The notes beneath the pieces are model-generated. The model saw only the letters and a program-made list of their open reading frames with translations, ran no database searches and had not been told where the DNA came from. Below, piece by piece: positions 36,222-47,084 of a stretch of DNA of 64,000 bases. Numbering within the stretch: the stretch's first letter is position 1; each line of letters starts with the position of its first letter. Both the position numbers and the translations under genes were made by a program. This stretch comes from Girardinichthys multiradiatus (Eukaryota > Chordata > Actinopteri > Cyprinodontiformes > Goodeidae), in contig NC_061798.1 of the NCBI RefSeq assembly GCF_021462225.1, positions 20,234,820 to 20,298,819 on the forward strand. The letters run 5' to 3'.

Positions 36222-37545
36222 TGAAAATTAAAAAGAGAGGTCATATTTCTCCTATTTTAGCTTCCCTTCATTGGCTCCCTGTTAAATCCAGAAGAGAATA
36301 AAAAATTCTCCTCCTCACATATAAAGCCCTTAATGATTTAGCTCCATCATACATCAGAGATCTGATTGTTTCATATGTTCCTAACAGAGCACTTCGTTCT
36401 CAGACTGCAGGTTTACTGTTGGTTCCTAGAGTCTCTAGATGTAGAATGGGAGGCAGATCCTTTAGTTATCAGGCTCCTCTCCTGTGGAACCAGCTCCCGG
36501 TTTTGGTCCGTGAGGCAGACACGCTGTCTACTTTTAAGGCTAGGCTTAAAACATTCCTTTTTGATAAAGCTTATAGTTAGAGTGACTTAGTTTATCAGGG
36601 AGGGAGCCTTCCTCCCTCCCTGTTGGTTGGAGTAAGGGGGAGTCAGGTTTAGCCTAAACCGGCTCAGTTATGGTTGAGGTCCAAACACACCCTCCATTTC
36701 TGCTACCTGTATGACCCTCTCTCTTTTCCAATGGTTATAATCATTCTGACAGAGTGAGGTATCCCAATCATTGTGGTTTTTAGTATAACAATGACCATCA
36801 GTGGGACCCTTTGTGGGGTGCCTTGAGACGACATTGTTGTAAATAAGTGCCGTCTAACAAAATAATCTGAACTGAAACTATCTGTGTAGTTATGCTGCTA
36901 TAGGCTTAGGCTGCTGGAGGACATAATGACCACTTTCACTCTATTTGCTACATTCTCACACTACTCTCCAATTTTGCATTATTTGCTGTTATTTCAGCTT
37001 TTAACTTTGTTCTCTCACTTTTCTCTTCCTAGAAGCTACACCTGGCCTGGCTCTGTGTCTACCTGTGACACCTTTCTGGAGAGGGGAATCGTCCGAGCTT
37101 CTGCTGGCAACAACTTAATGCTCACCCTCTATTGATGATCCACATGGCCCTGTCTTTTAGTGTTTAACCCTTTCTCTCTCCTAGACATGGCTACTGACTG
37201 AGCTTTTACTGTGACTAACTCTATGTGCTCTCTTTCAGACTCTAACCTTAAAAACTGGCTCAGAGTTTATCTGTTCTTTCTTTCTAGATGAAACGACTTA
37301 AGGAGCTACATCCAGTAACATTTACTTTTCCTTCCCATAGAAAGGACTCCTGGATCAGTGCTTCTTTGTTTTCTTTGTGTCTCTGCTCTGTTCTCTCAAA
37401 CCCCCAGTCGGTCGTGGCAGATGGCCGCTGACACTGAGCCTGGTTCTGCTGGAGGTTTCTTCCTGTTAAAAGGGAGTTTTTCCTCTCCACTGGATGCTCA
37501 GTATGAGGAATTGCTGCAAAGTCAACGCCAGTGACTGTCCACTGT
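36222..37545 (+). mobile_element. L2-like LINE 3' part inserted in the DIRS element
   Basis: The segment 36230-36580 encodes, in broken frames, the C-terminal domain seen after RT in fish L2 LINEs (SLHWLPV, YKALNDLAPSYIRDL, RMGGRSFSYQAPLLWNQLP). The rest is 3' UTR, including GAGGTTTCTTCCTGTTAAAA near 37450. The copy is 5'-truncated. The portion 36600-36880 may be a separate insertion. Confidence 0.75.
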
Positions 37546-37584
37546 CTCTACATGCTCATCCAGGAGGAGTGAATGCTGCAAGTC

Positions 37585-38035
37585 ACTGACTGGATGCAAT
37601 CTGCTTGGTGTCAGGCTGCCCGTGGCAGCTGCCGTGTAGGGAAGATGAACTCCTCCAGGCGGAGGAGCAGTCAGGAGTGTCCTGGAGATAGGTCAGCGTC
37701 TCTGGGTCTGGCCGCTGAACAGGAGCGCTTAGAAAGGCTGGGCCTCCCGCATGATGTGGTGAGCACGATTCAAGGCGCACTGGCGTCATACACATCAAAG
37801 TGGACAGCTTTTCAGTGCTGGTGCGCAGAAAAAGGCGTGAAGCCCATTTCATGTCCATTAGGCTGCACGCTGTCATTACTCCAGCAGCCAATGAACAGGA
37901 ATTTCAGCTTTCAGCACCATTAAAACTTATGCTGCAGCTATTTCCTCTTTTCATGAGGGTTTTGGTGACAGAACGGTCTTCAACCACCCGCTATTGAAGC
38001 GGTTTCTGCGGGGTGTACATACACACACCCTATGT
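37585..38035 (+). mobile_element. DIRS remnant, tyrosine recombinase N-terminal region
   Basis: Reading in several frames gives GLPHDVVSTIQGALASYTSK, WCAEKGVKPISCPLG, then KTYAAAISSFHEGFG and HPLLKRFLRGVH, the order seen in DIRS recombinases. The catalytic R..HxxR..Y part is not present. Together with 35912-36221 it is one element split by the LINE. Confidence 0.75.
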
Positions 38036-38186
38036 CACGCCCTCTAGTCCCTTAGAGGTGTAAGGATCAAGATTATTGATTAATTAATATTTATCAAGAA
38101 TTATAATTTAAAATCATACTTTAAATTTTTTTTATTTCTTAACCAAAAATCATTACTTACGAATAGAAATCAGAGATGTCCTTTAG

Positions 38187-39200
38187 TGTTGTGATTATGG
38201 GCTCAAAGCTCTTTAATAATTGCAAATTATTAACCAAAACCACCAACTGTGACTGTTTATTCAACCCCTTCACCGAAGGTGGGGGATCTTCGACCTTGTT
38301 TTGACAGATAAATCACTCTTGCACAAAATAAACAAACGCTTCTCTTAATTATATATATGAAGATTTATTGAGGCCAAATAATCCTGATATACCATTATTC
38401 TGGTCCAAAAACCTTTACCTAACTAACAAGCACTATTCTACACAAAGGGAATGAAAATGACTACCTAACAATGATAATAAAAGAAAAATATATATGCGCA
38501 TTTAGTGTCTATGAAGATCAAACCAGCAATTTTATGGACAAAATGTGTAATTTGGGATAAATGGAAAGAGATCCTCCTGGTGTGCTGATGTCTCGATCGC
38601 AGCGATCAGCTGATAAAATGGTGGGGCCACGCCCCTTTAGCCACAACCAGCTGATCGCCCCAAATCTTGACAAAGGGTCATAAAAGTCTGAGGTGGGAAC
38701 TCAGTGGGAAAACTCCAGCAATAAAACTGGAACAAAGAGTGGTCAAGCGAGGCCCAGACCGCAGCTGCCTTGAATTAAAAACTTTTAAAAGTCCAACTTC
38801 TAACTCCTGGCAGATTTGGGATCAGCCGCACAAAACATTAACCACGCACAATTCAGCAGCAAATCAAAATACAGCTCAGCATAACACAATTAAATCAGTA
38901 TTGCATGCAACAAGTTAATACCTGAGATTAACTACTGGTGATCCTACATCACCTTCACTATGCCTCATCCTGCCCAGACCTTTAAATGCACCTATCTGGT
39001 TTAATATGAAAAGAATGAAATTACTTTGACGTTGATTTCTTCTCTCCACCGGTTGAGGAGGGATCAGGTCTGAAGAAACAGGAGGGGGGAGGGGGGGGGG
39101 GGTCACGAGTCCATGATCAAATTAAGAAAAAAAAACGGTAATTTCTTATCTGTCCAGGAGGGGAAAAGATGAAGAACTGTTAGTCGACTGCATTATACAA
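38187..39200 (+). repeat. LTR-like repeat, copy C
   Basis: It begins TGTTGTGATTATGG, like the starts of copies A and D, and shares internal phrases with copy B. The right end is unclear because a foldback element sits at 39211. Confidence 0.5.
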
Positions 39201-39210
39201 GCAGGAAAAA

Positions 39211-39435
39211 CAGTGGGTGGAGTTATACAATGATGATATACCAAGAAACTACAGTACAAAGCCAGGTAATGTTAAAAAGTTTATATATGTCTTAGTGTCG
39301 TTAATATATACTCTTGGTCCGTCATCTTGGCGCTAGTGCTGCTGCTTCTTCTCTTCTTCTGTTGGCTGTTCGCAACAAATTCAGAGGTGCATATACTGCC
39401 ACCTACTGGACATCATTGTATAACTCCACCCACTG
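39211..39435. mobile_element. 225-base foldback/MITE element
   Basis: The 25-base end starting CAGTGGGTGGAGTTATACAA is exactly inverted at 39411-39435. A CAG..CTG end pattern is hAT-like, but no 8-base target duplication is visible in the flanks. Confidence 0.85.
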
Positions 39436-39439
39436 TGTT

Positions 39440-40090
39440 CTGAGCCTGAGATCACGTGACGCCAAGTCGCTGATGTAAATTCTTATTCTCATAGAAAAGA
39501 AATCATATTCACAGACTGTTATAGCATATTGTATTCATAAATAATAAACCACAACTGTAAACTTGAACTTTGTGTTTGTAATTTCTTGAAGTTGTAACAT
39601 TTTATTTTGTATTCTTATAGAGAAAATATACAATAGCTCTTTTGGATTTTACTTATGCACAACTATTGACTAATATGCACGCATTTCCGTCTTTACATAC
39701 ACATTGTTTTTGACAGCGTTCTTACCCCATACAATAACTCATCAGCGGAACATTGCCTCTAGAAAACCAACCCCTCTCTGCAACCACAGCAAGGCAGACA
39801 GTGAGCTACAATCGTATTTTCCTCAAAACGAGCCTAACACCGCGCTGGTACACTTGCAGTGGCCTCTATGCAGAGCTTGCTGCTCCTCAAATGCGCAGGG
39901 ACTGTCTGCAAATTGCAACACCAGAAAAATAATGGAGAAGAATATGGAGAAATATTCAATAAAGTCGCCAAGGAGAGGTGTATTGTCATTAAAATCATTG
40001 TATGTGTATGTGATGTCACGTTTTCATACTACATTTCTTGGATTGGAAATAAATACAAAAAAAAAAAAATTGGAATTTTCCAATTTCCCG
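39440..40090. other. Intergenic stretch left of the viral element
   Basis: No gene recognised; overlapping short ORFs at 39704-40236 have no family resemblance. It ends in a short A tract at about 40060 and the LINE leader. Confidence 0.4.
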
Positions 40091-40095
40091 CCTTA

Positions 40096-40246
40096 ACGTG
40101 GTGGAGGGGTTTGAGTGCTCGAATGATCGTAGAGGCTATGTTGTGTGAGGGGTTAAATGCCCCTGGTAGGGTCTCCCATGGCAAACAGGCTCTAGGTTAC
40201 GGGTCAGACAAAGAGCGGTTCAAGAACCCCTCATGACGACTACAAA
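40096..40246 (+). mobile_element. LINE 5' leader fragment fused to the viral element
   Basis: AACGTGGTGGAGGGGTT through GTCAGACAAAGAGCGGTTCA is the same leader found in reverse complement at 51855-51960, where it precedes a LINE endonuclease domain. Similarity stops after GACTACAAAA at about 40246. The next bases already read as the viral polymerase, so this is the left breakpoint of the viral element. Confidence 0.8.
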
Positions 40247-43164
40247 ATCAAAATCAAAGGTTTTATGGGGTGCAGATATATTTGTAATTACTGTTACACC
40301 AGCTATGAGAATGCAAACACACACCATTGTGAAGGTTATTGTCCACTGTGTCGAACATATAAATGTATGCAAGAAATTAGCAATCCTGTAAGCTGTGCAG
40401 GCTGTCAAAGAATCTGTCGTAATTCTTCATGTTTCAGCAGACACAGGGAACCGCGCATCAGAAATAGTGCTGACAGGGCCTATGAGTGACTGTGAGTTGG
40501 TAAAACTGTGTAAAGTATGCAAACGGATATACGTTATTCCAATCAGTAAACCGAATAAACCACACGTGTGTAATGTAAAATGCAGTATTTGCGGTGAAAA
40601 TGTACCTCCCAGCCTAGACATTACATGCGATGATCATAAGTGTTACATTCAGCCTTGCAGTGCAATTAATCAGCTTGATGATAAACTGATTTTTTATGAT
40701 TTCGAATGCCTCGTCAATGAGAGCGGCGTGCACACCCCCTTTCTGGTCTGTGCTAAAACATTGAAAGGTGATAAATGGCATGCTTATGGACTGAATTGCA
40801 TCCAAATATTTCTCCTGCATTTCAGGAGGCCGATGTACAGAGGCTTCACCTTAATAGCGCACAATGCGGGGGTACGATGGCTATCTGATCCTTACAGCAA
40901 TGCTGCAGTTAGGCATTAAACCTCATCTCATCATGCTAGGAAGTAAAGTTCTCTGTTTAACCGACCCTGATTACAGGTTAAAATACATTGATAGTCTGTC
41001 CTTCATGTGCATGAAGCTTAGTGCCATGCCGAAAGCGTTAGGCTTTACCGATCAAAGCAAGGGTTTTTTTCCCCACCTATTTTCCTCTGAACAACGTCTC
41101 CAGTATGTGGGGCCTTTTCCTCCTCCATCCTGCTACACTGTGGAACGCATGAGTGTTCAAGAACAACAGGTGTTTAGCAGCTGGTACAGAGAAGCGAGCA
41201 AAGAGGTCTTTGACTTTAAGAAAGAAGCTAGTCGTTATTGTAAAAATGACGTTGAAATTATTTCTCAAGGATGCTTAAAATTCAGAGACGAGTTCTTTAA
41301 GGAGACAAGTGTGGATCCGTTTAAAAGTATCACAATAGCAACAGCCTGCATGAAGGTTTTTGTAACCAATTTCCTTCCTCCTCAAACCTTAGCTATTCCA
41401 TCACCTCTGGACTACAGACGTAGCAGTAAAACGTTCTCCAGCACGTCCATTCAATGGCTCGGCTGGATTGCAGACAGCAGAGCCATATTTATCGAGCATG
41501 CATTAAATAGGGGTGAAAAGAAAATTGGGCCATATTCAGTGGATGGGTATGCAGAGATTAACGGTGTCAAAGTTGCATTTGAATTTTACGGCTGTTTTTT
41601 CCACGGCGGTAAAAAGTGTTACATGCCTCATGACAAGTGTCCGTTGAGAGGGGTCGCATTTGAACAGTTTTACGCAGCCACTGTTGAGAGAAGCAAGGTG
41701 TTACAAACTGTGTACGGCCTTCGTCTCGAAGTCATATGGGAGCATGAGTGGATTGAAATGAAAAAATCAGACCCAGGGGTGATCAGCTTTCTTGAAAAAG
41801 TTAATGCACCCGAACCGCTATCACCCCGGGATGCTCTGTATGGTGGACGCACCTGTCCTATGAGGTTGAGGTACATAGCGGAACCGGATGAAACTGTACA
41901 CTATGTGGATTACACATCTCTGTACCCTTATGTAAACGCCAACTGCGTTTTTCCCCTCGGACACCCCACCATCATTTACAAAGATTTTGATGACACCAGC
42001 AGCTACTTCGGGATAATCAAAGCTGTGGTCTACCCACCACATAACCTGTTGTTCCCTGTTTTACCTTACAGAACATCCCAAGGTAAACTTGTGTTCACTC
42101 TCTGCCACACATGCGCTGAAATAAATAACCAGTCAGGTCCCTGCATGCATAATGATGAGGACAGAGCTCTGACGGGTGTGTGGGTGAGTGTAGAGCTCTG
42201 TAAAGCGTTACAGTGTGGTTATCATCTTGCTAAAATCACAGAGGTGTGGCATTTTGAAAAGAGCAGTGACACAATCTTTAAAGGTTACATTCATTGCTTT
42301 TTAAAGGGTAAGCAGGAGGCTTCAGGCTATCCGTCTGAAGCAGTGGATCAGGAGAGTAAGTCAGAGTATATAAGCGACTACAAACTCCATCAGGGCATCC
42401 AATTAGACCCTGAGAAAATCGAGATGAATCCTGCCAAAAGGCAGGTTGCAAAATTGTGTTTAAACAGTTTTTTGGGGAAATTTGCGCAAAGTAGTGATCT
42501 GTCTCAGACCACAGTCATCACTAACCCTGAAGACTTTTTCAGCTTCATGTTCTCGAGTAAATACAGGGTTAACTATTTTCATTTGTTCAACCCTGAAATG
42601 TGTGTAGTGCAGTGGAATTTCAGTAAACGTGTCATATATCCACCAAGTAAGACAAATAATGTGTTTATAGCAGCATTCACCACCGCTTATGCACGTTTAA
42701 AACTTCTCAGCAGCATGGAGAAGTTACAGGACAGATTGATTTATATTGACACGGACAGTTTGATTTATGTGACAAAAAGTGGTGAAACTCCTCTGGAATT
42801 GGGGAATTATCTGGGTGATCTTACTGACGAGTTAGATGGTGACAGCATTTCGGAGTTTGCATCGACAGGACCCAAGAGTTATGCATACCAGACCAAAAAC
42901 CGTAAAAATGTAATGATACGTGCTAAAGGCATCACTCAGACGCATGAATGCAGCGAGAGGGTCAATTTTGACAGCATCAAAGGGCTGGTCGAGGGCTACT
43001 TACAGGGGTCAAGTGAGGGTGTCATTGAAATCCCTCAACACACGATCAGGAGGGATAAAAAGAGATTCCGTTTGACAAACGCGACATTTCTTAAAAAGTT
43101 TCGACTGGTGTATGATAAGAGACGTCTTTTTTCTGACGGGACAACTCTGCCTTTCGGTTATTAG
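40247..43164 (+). pseudogene. Protein-primed-type family B DNA polymerase, N-truncated and frameshifted
   Basis: Replicative polymerase of the element. Three reading frames cover it: 40265-40489 (Cys/His-rich zinc-binding region, YICNYCYTSYEN), 40395-40919 and 40864-43164. Exonuclease motifs: FYDFECL (about 40694), a YDGYLIL segment at the second break, and YCKNDVEI (about 41230). Polymerase motifs: YVDYTSLYP (A, about 41900), LCLNSFLGKF (B, about 42455) and YIDTDSLIY (C, about 42740). An EFYGCFFHGGKKCY insert lies between exonuclease and polymerase. Breaks: a frame change at about 40440-40490, another in a G run near 40868-40873, and loss of the N-terminus at 40247. Catalytic residues are kept, but no single frame spans the gene. 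Stop at 43162-43164. Confidence 0.92.
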
Positions 43165-43194
43165 AGTTGAAGAAGAAATAAAATAAAAAGTCAC

Positions 43195-43866
43195 ATGGAT
43201 TTACAGGAGATTGATTTTGATCCTAGATTTAGAGCACCTTTCTCATGTATGATAGTTGGACCCAGCGGCTGCGGGAAAACTTTCTTTGTAAAAAGTATTT
43301 TACAAAACTGTAATCATGTCATGGATATTGTTCCAGAAAATATTGTATGGATTTACACATCTTTTCAACCCATGTATGCTGAATTGCAGAAGATGAATAA
43401 AAATATTACCTTTGTGGAAGGATTGCCTCATTCTTTTGAAGATGAAAACCTGTTTCCTCCTGATCAGAATAATCTGATTATTCTAGACGATGTTATTGCT
43501 CAAGCCTCAGATGATGAAAACGTGATGAAGGTCTTTACCCAGTTTCGTCACCATCGTAATATGAGTGTTATGATGTTGACTCAGAATGTTTTTCATCAAG
43601 GAAGGTTTAGTCGCACCATTAGCCTGAACGCTAATTATATGGTGTTGTTTAAAAACCCGAGTGATAAACTCCAGCTGAATATACTGGCCCGCCAAATGTT
43701 TCCATCTCAAAAGGGTCTCTTCTTGGAGAGTTTTGAAGACGCAACGAGAGAAGCTCATGGATATTTAATCATCGATTTTACGCCTACCTGCCCAGAACAT
43801 TTCAGATTGAGAACAGGCATACTTCCTCACCAGTGGCCTGCTGTGTATGTGCCCAGAACAAAGTAA
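43195..43866 (+). CDS. Packaging ATPase (A32/FtsK-HerA type)
   Basis: Full-length open frame of 223 residues. Walker A GPSGCGKT at residues 22-29, Walker B LIILDDV at 94-100, and a later FRHHRNMSVMMLTQN segment typical of A32-like genome-packaging ATPases. Its job in the family is to drive DNA into the capsid. The ATG lies 30 bases after the polymerase stop, and the next ORF starts 6 bases after its own stop. No disabling mutation is visible. Confidence 0.92.
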   Translation: MDLQEIDFDPRFRAPFSCMIVGPSGCGKTFFVKSILQNCNHVMDIVPENIVWIYTSFQPMYAELQKMNKNITFVEGLPHSFEDENLFPPDQNNLIILDDVIAQASDDENVMKVFTQFRHHRNMSVMMLTQNVFHQGRFSRTISLNANYMVLFKNPSDKLQLNILARQMFPSQKGLFLESFEDATREAHGYLIIDFTPTCPEHFRLRTGILPHQWPAVYVPRTK

Positions 43867-43872
43867 GTCATC

Positions 43873-44214
43873 ATGTCTGCGCATATAAAAAGGAATGCAC
43901 CATTATTCAGAGCCTTGTTTGAGGCCACCCCGCAGAAGCACAAAGATATTCTCGCACACTGCTCTCCAGACTTTATTCAGGCTCTGTGCGAGATTGCACT
44001 GAATATCCTAAAAGGTAACATTAAACTATCACCCTCTCAACACCGACAATTGAAGAAACAAAGAAATATCATCAGATTGTTGGGTGATAAAAGAACCGCG
44101 ATAAAAACTAAACAGCTGGCTCTCAAAAAGCAACGAGATGGTTTTATCCTCCCCATCTTAACGGCTCTTGCCCCATTGATCGGTGATCTAGTGGGTGGAA
44201 TCATCAGGAGATAA
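43873..44214 (+). CDS. Small basic protein with hydrophobic C-terminus (adenovirus pX/membrane-active-like)
   Basis: 113 residues, open. The middle is rich in Lys/Arg (LKKQRNIIRLL, KKQRDG) and the last 20 residues are hydrophobic and Gly-rich (ILTALAPLIGDLVGGII). Small ORFs of this shape sit beside the ATPase in other Maverick/adintovirus genomes and have been compared with adenovirus core or membrane-lytic peptides. The function here is inference. Its TAA overlaps the next ATG by one base (TAATG at 44212-44216). Confidence 0.7.
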   Translation: MSAHIKRNAPLFRALFEATPQKHKDILAHCSPDFIQALCEIALNILKGNIKLSPSQHRQLKKQRNIIRLLGDKRTAIKTKQLALKKQRDGFILPILTALAPLIGDLVGGIIRR

Positions 44215-45044
44215 TGTCTCTCAGAACATCGCAGAAGATGTTTCTCATTTGACCTCATCAATTCAAGCGTCTGACCCAGTCAGACACGTCCATCAAACAG
44301 ACGGCGGAGGAGAATTTGGATGCTGAAATGAGAGCGATATTAAACGAGCCGGGTTTGACTTCTTATAAAAAAATCAAGAGATACGATGCTCTTCTCCAGA
44401 GGTATCTGACTTTACTTAAGCAAGGTGTTAAAGAAGAAAAACAGCGGGTAAGTTTAACGCTGCAGCGTGACACAGAGGTTCCTGAACATGAGCGGTCCCA
44501 AGAAAAACAAGGCCCAGGGCAGGACGAGGCCCCTAAGGATCAGGTTCTTACGGAAGTACTGAAAAGCCTACCTAAACACAGCCGTAAAAATGCCGAGTAC
44601 ATTTTGAAGAAATTATCCGAAAGAAGTGAGAGTTGGACTTCGCGAGGTAAATTTGTATTTAAAGGGAATGTTATAAAAGGGTCCCACATGATTGATTTGT
44701 TGAAAAATCTCATGCTTCCGTTTAAAAAATCTGGAGCATCACAAACTCGAGGATGGTCTGATTTTCTACACTCCATGTCAGAAGTAAACATACCTATATC
44801 TTCAGTCATTAACCCTTATGCTCGTGAAGAATATAGACGTTTCAAAACAGAGGGTACATCGATTGAAAATGGGGGTACACCCCCCAGTGTTAAGCAGAGA
44901 AGAAAAAGAAGAAGAAGGCAGATAACTCATTCTCCCTACTGGTCGAGATCTGAGCTGGAAGATCCAAAAAATGCTGATGGGAGATCAAAAAGGTCTCTTC
45001 GTAAGACGACACTACCACCCCGATGGATTACATTTTCACCATAA
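44214..45044 (+). pseudogene. Conserved element protein of unknown function, early nonsense codon
   Basis: The frame starts with the ATG at 44214 that overlaps the previous stop. It meets a TGA at 44250-44252 (codon 13) and then stays open to 45044. The ATG at 44316 gives 242 residues. Visible features: charged N-terminal helix (YDALLQRYLTLLKQG), a conserved-looking block near residues 95-140 (WTSRGKFVFKGNVIKGSHM), and a basic tail (KQRRKRRRRQ) that could be a nuclear signal or bind DNA. Such a protein recurs next to the ATPase in related elements, but I know no function. Confidence 0.75.
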
Positions 45045-45222
45045 ACCGTTATAAGAAAATGAAACATGTAGCCTATTTCTTTTATTCAATAAAATATTTA
45101 TTGATTATATTTTTCAAGTCTAACTTCGTTCTCTACTTCACACACTAACATATGATATCATTACACAAATATTAAATCATAAGAAAAAAAAAAACAAACA
45201 ATGAAAAAAAAAATAAGACAAT
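45045..45222. terminator. Convergent 3' intergenic region with poly(A) signals
   Basis: AATAAAAT at about 45087 (plus strand) follows the plus cluster. The AT-rich stretch also has minus-strand candidates. The two clusters end tail to tail here. Confidence 0.5.
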
Positions 45223-45765
45223 TTAAATTCCATAACAATCCATAAATATCTCCAAAGAGCATGTTCCGTGAGTATAAAATGTACAACTTTGATTAACGAC
45301 ACATTTCTGATATTTTTTCACAAAGTTTGATACCATTAAATCATTCTTAATCACATCTTCGGTGTATTTCGACAACACTTGCTGCAGTGATAATCCGCAC
45401 GCTCTATGACATAGATAAAAAATGCAATGGTGACCGCACACAGTGGACATAGTGTTTTGAAGCTGATTATTATGATACAATATTTTTGAGGATCTGTCTT
45501 CTAAAAATGTTACGATGCTTGATGGGTAGAACTCGAAATCCGGAGAGAATCCATAAGAGTCAAAAAAGCTGGATTGACCATTCTCATCCAATGTCAGAGC
45601 TAGCCAGTGTTCCCCCGGCATGTGTGAAGGATGTGTATTCACGATAAAGTAGGCCGGCCCTGGGAATTTGTCAGCTAGCAGCGGCAGCTAGTCGCACGGC
45701 CACACACCACAAAACAAATCTCCCAGCAGATGATGCATCAGGCTCTCAATTTCATGATTATTCAT
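45223..45765 (-). pseudogene. Adenain-like cysteine protease, one nonsense codon
   Basis: The frame begins at ATG 45765, just after the capsid stop. It meets TAG at 45690-45688 (codon 26) and is then open to 45223. The downstream part alone is 139 residues. Catalytic signature in order: His in PGEHWLALTL, acidic residue in SFFDSYG, and Cys in CGHHCIFYLCHRACG, as in adenovirus protease and Maverick PRO. The family cleaves capsid precursors during maturation. The total of about 180 codons fits the family. Because the His and Cys lie after the stop, a shorter protein from the ATG at 45642 would keep them but lose the N-terminal strand. Confidence 0.9.
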
Positions 45766-45776
45766 GTCTGATTAGA

Positions 45777-47084
45777 TTAATAATAATCCACCAGCACACG
45801 CCTCTTTGAATCAATCTCTAAAATAGAGTCATAACAAGCGTAGATGATCAGCGTGGTGGTATGAGGCAACGGGTTTCTGAAACGCATTTCCAGTCTTAAA
45901 TTTCCACTGGAAACTGGAGATAGAGCATCTGTGTCCTCGCCCGGGTTAAGATTAAATGTGAATAGAGAGTATCCTTGATTAAATTCCTGACGTGTTATAC
46001 TCAGCGGAAGATCTTTTAGATGTCGTCCTGTAGCCGTAAACAAGTTGTAATACTCTCTCACTGAATGACCTTGGTTAAAATTGGGCTGGAAGGCTTTAGC
46101 AGGAATTTGTCTGCCATCCTTACACAAAGCTAAATATTCCATATCAAAATGATTAAAGTCAAACGGATTGAGATTGCGTGTTCCTGTAAAAGCATCATGA
46201 TCCAGTAATGCAATCACCACATACTTGGGAAAGACGCCTAAGAAAAGATTCTCTTGGTTGCATACCCTTGAATTTTCAGGGATGGAATATGTTTTTACAT
46301 TCACACGTGAAAGTGGAAACAGAGCATTTGCATTCATTAAAGCTGAAGCGTGCCCCAGTCGTACAGCTGGAGAGACGGTAACTTTTTTGATGAAAAGAGA
46401 TGCTCCTAATATCCTGAGTTTGTAAGTGGAGTCTCTTGCTGCCATGAGACAAAAGGCATCGTTGGCTCTTGTAAGTTTAATTTTGAGGTCAACAGAGTTT
46501 AAAAGAAGTCTCTCACAGAAAAAAAAATCTGCATGCAGGGGGCCTAGGAGATGTACCTCCCTGGAATTTGCCGTAAAGCCTGCTCTGCTTTTAAGACCTT
46601 GATTTGGCCCGTTAGTTGTAACAATAGAGTTCAGAGCACCTGCAGTGTCTTTATAAAAAAGACCAGAGCTAAACTGGGTTTTTAAAGAATCCTCAGAAAA
46701 GTTTAACAATGTCTCAATCATGGCTCTATATGGATGTGTAGCGCTGGATTGTGAAATCATTCGATCTCCGAGAGTGACGTCACACTGACTGAAGATGGTG
46801 TTTAACGGGTAGTTGATGAGCCCTACAGGTGCATCATCTGGCAGGTTTGTTCCATTCTCGTTAGTAATTTTCACTCTGAGATGCAACAGCGTATCATTGA
46901 GATCCAGATACTTTTCTCCGTCTCCCGGAATGAAAACCTCGATCGGGCCTCCATCGGTGATTGCTGATAAAGGCTGGATCTCGGTGTAAATTTTATCTTC
47001 AATCGATAGCTGCGTCATCGGGGCAGAAAATAAGTCCAACTCTGCCAGCGTGCACTCTGATGATTTGTTATGTAAAAGAGCCAT
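45777..47084 (-). CDS. Major capsid protein-like (F54H12.2-like family)
   Basis: 435 residues, uninterrupted. Family signature near the N-terminus: GGPIEVFIPGDGEKYLDLND, then PLNTIFSQCDVTLGDR, HPYRAMIETLLNFS and a YKDTAG segment. The C-terminal region is beta-rich (GNLRLEMRFRNPLPHTTTLI). Databases usually label this family 'uncharacterized protein F54H12.2-like' (recall). In Maverick/adintovirus-type elements it is taken as the hexon/major capsid component; the jelly-roll fold is inferred. Its ATG overlaps the upstream stop by one base (TAATG, 47086-47082). Confidence 0.85.
   Translation of the reverse strand: MALLHNKSSECTLAELDLFSAPMTQLSIEDKIYTEIQPLSAITDGGPIEVFIPGDGEKYLDLNDTLLHLRVKITNENGTNLPDDAPVGLINYPLNTIFSQCDVTLGDRMISQSSATHPYRAMIETLLNFSEDSLKTQFSSGLFYKDTAGALNSIVTTNGPNQGLKSRAGFTANSREVHLLGPLHADFFFCERLLLNSVDLKIKLTRANDAFCLMAARDSTYKLRILGASLFIKKVTVSPAVRLGHASALMNANALFPLSRVNVKTYSIPENSRVCNQENLFLGVFPKYVVIALLDHDAFTGTRNLNPFDFNHFDMEYLALCKDGRQIPAKAFQPNFNQGHSVREYYNLFTATGRHLKDLPLSITRQEFNQGYSLFTFNLNPGEDTDALSPVSSGNLRLEMRFRNPLPHTTTLIIYACYDSILEIDSKRRVLVDYY

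Noticed and set aside
39704..40236. Overlapping ORFs of 125-130 residues left of the viral element
   Set aside because: No family resemblance; the second crosses the LINE leader, so it is not a single gene.
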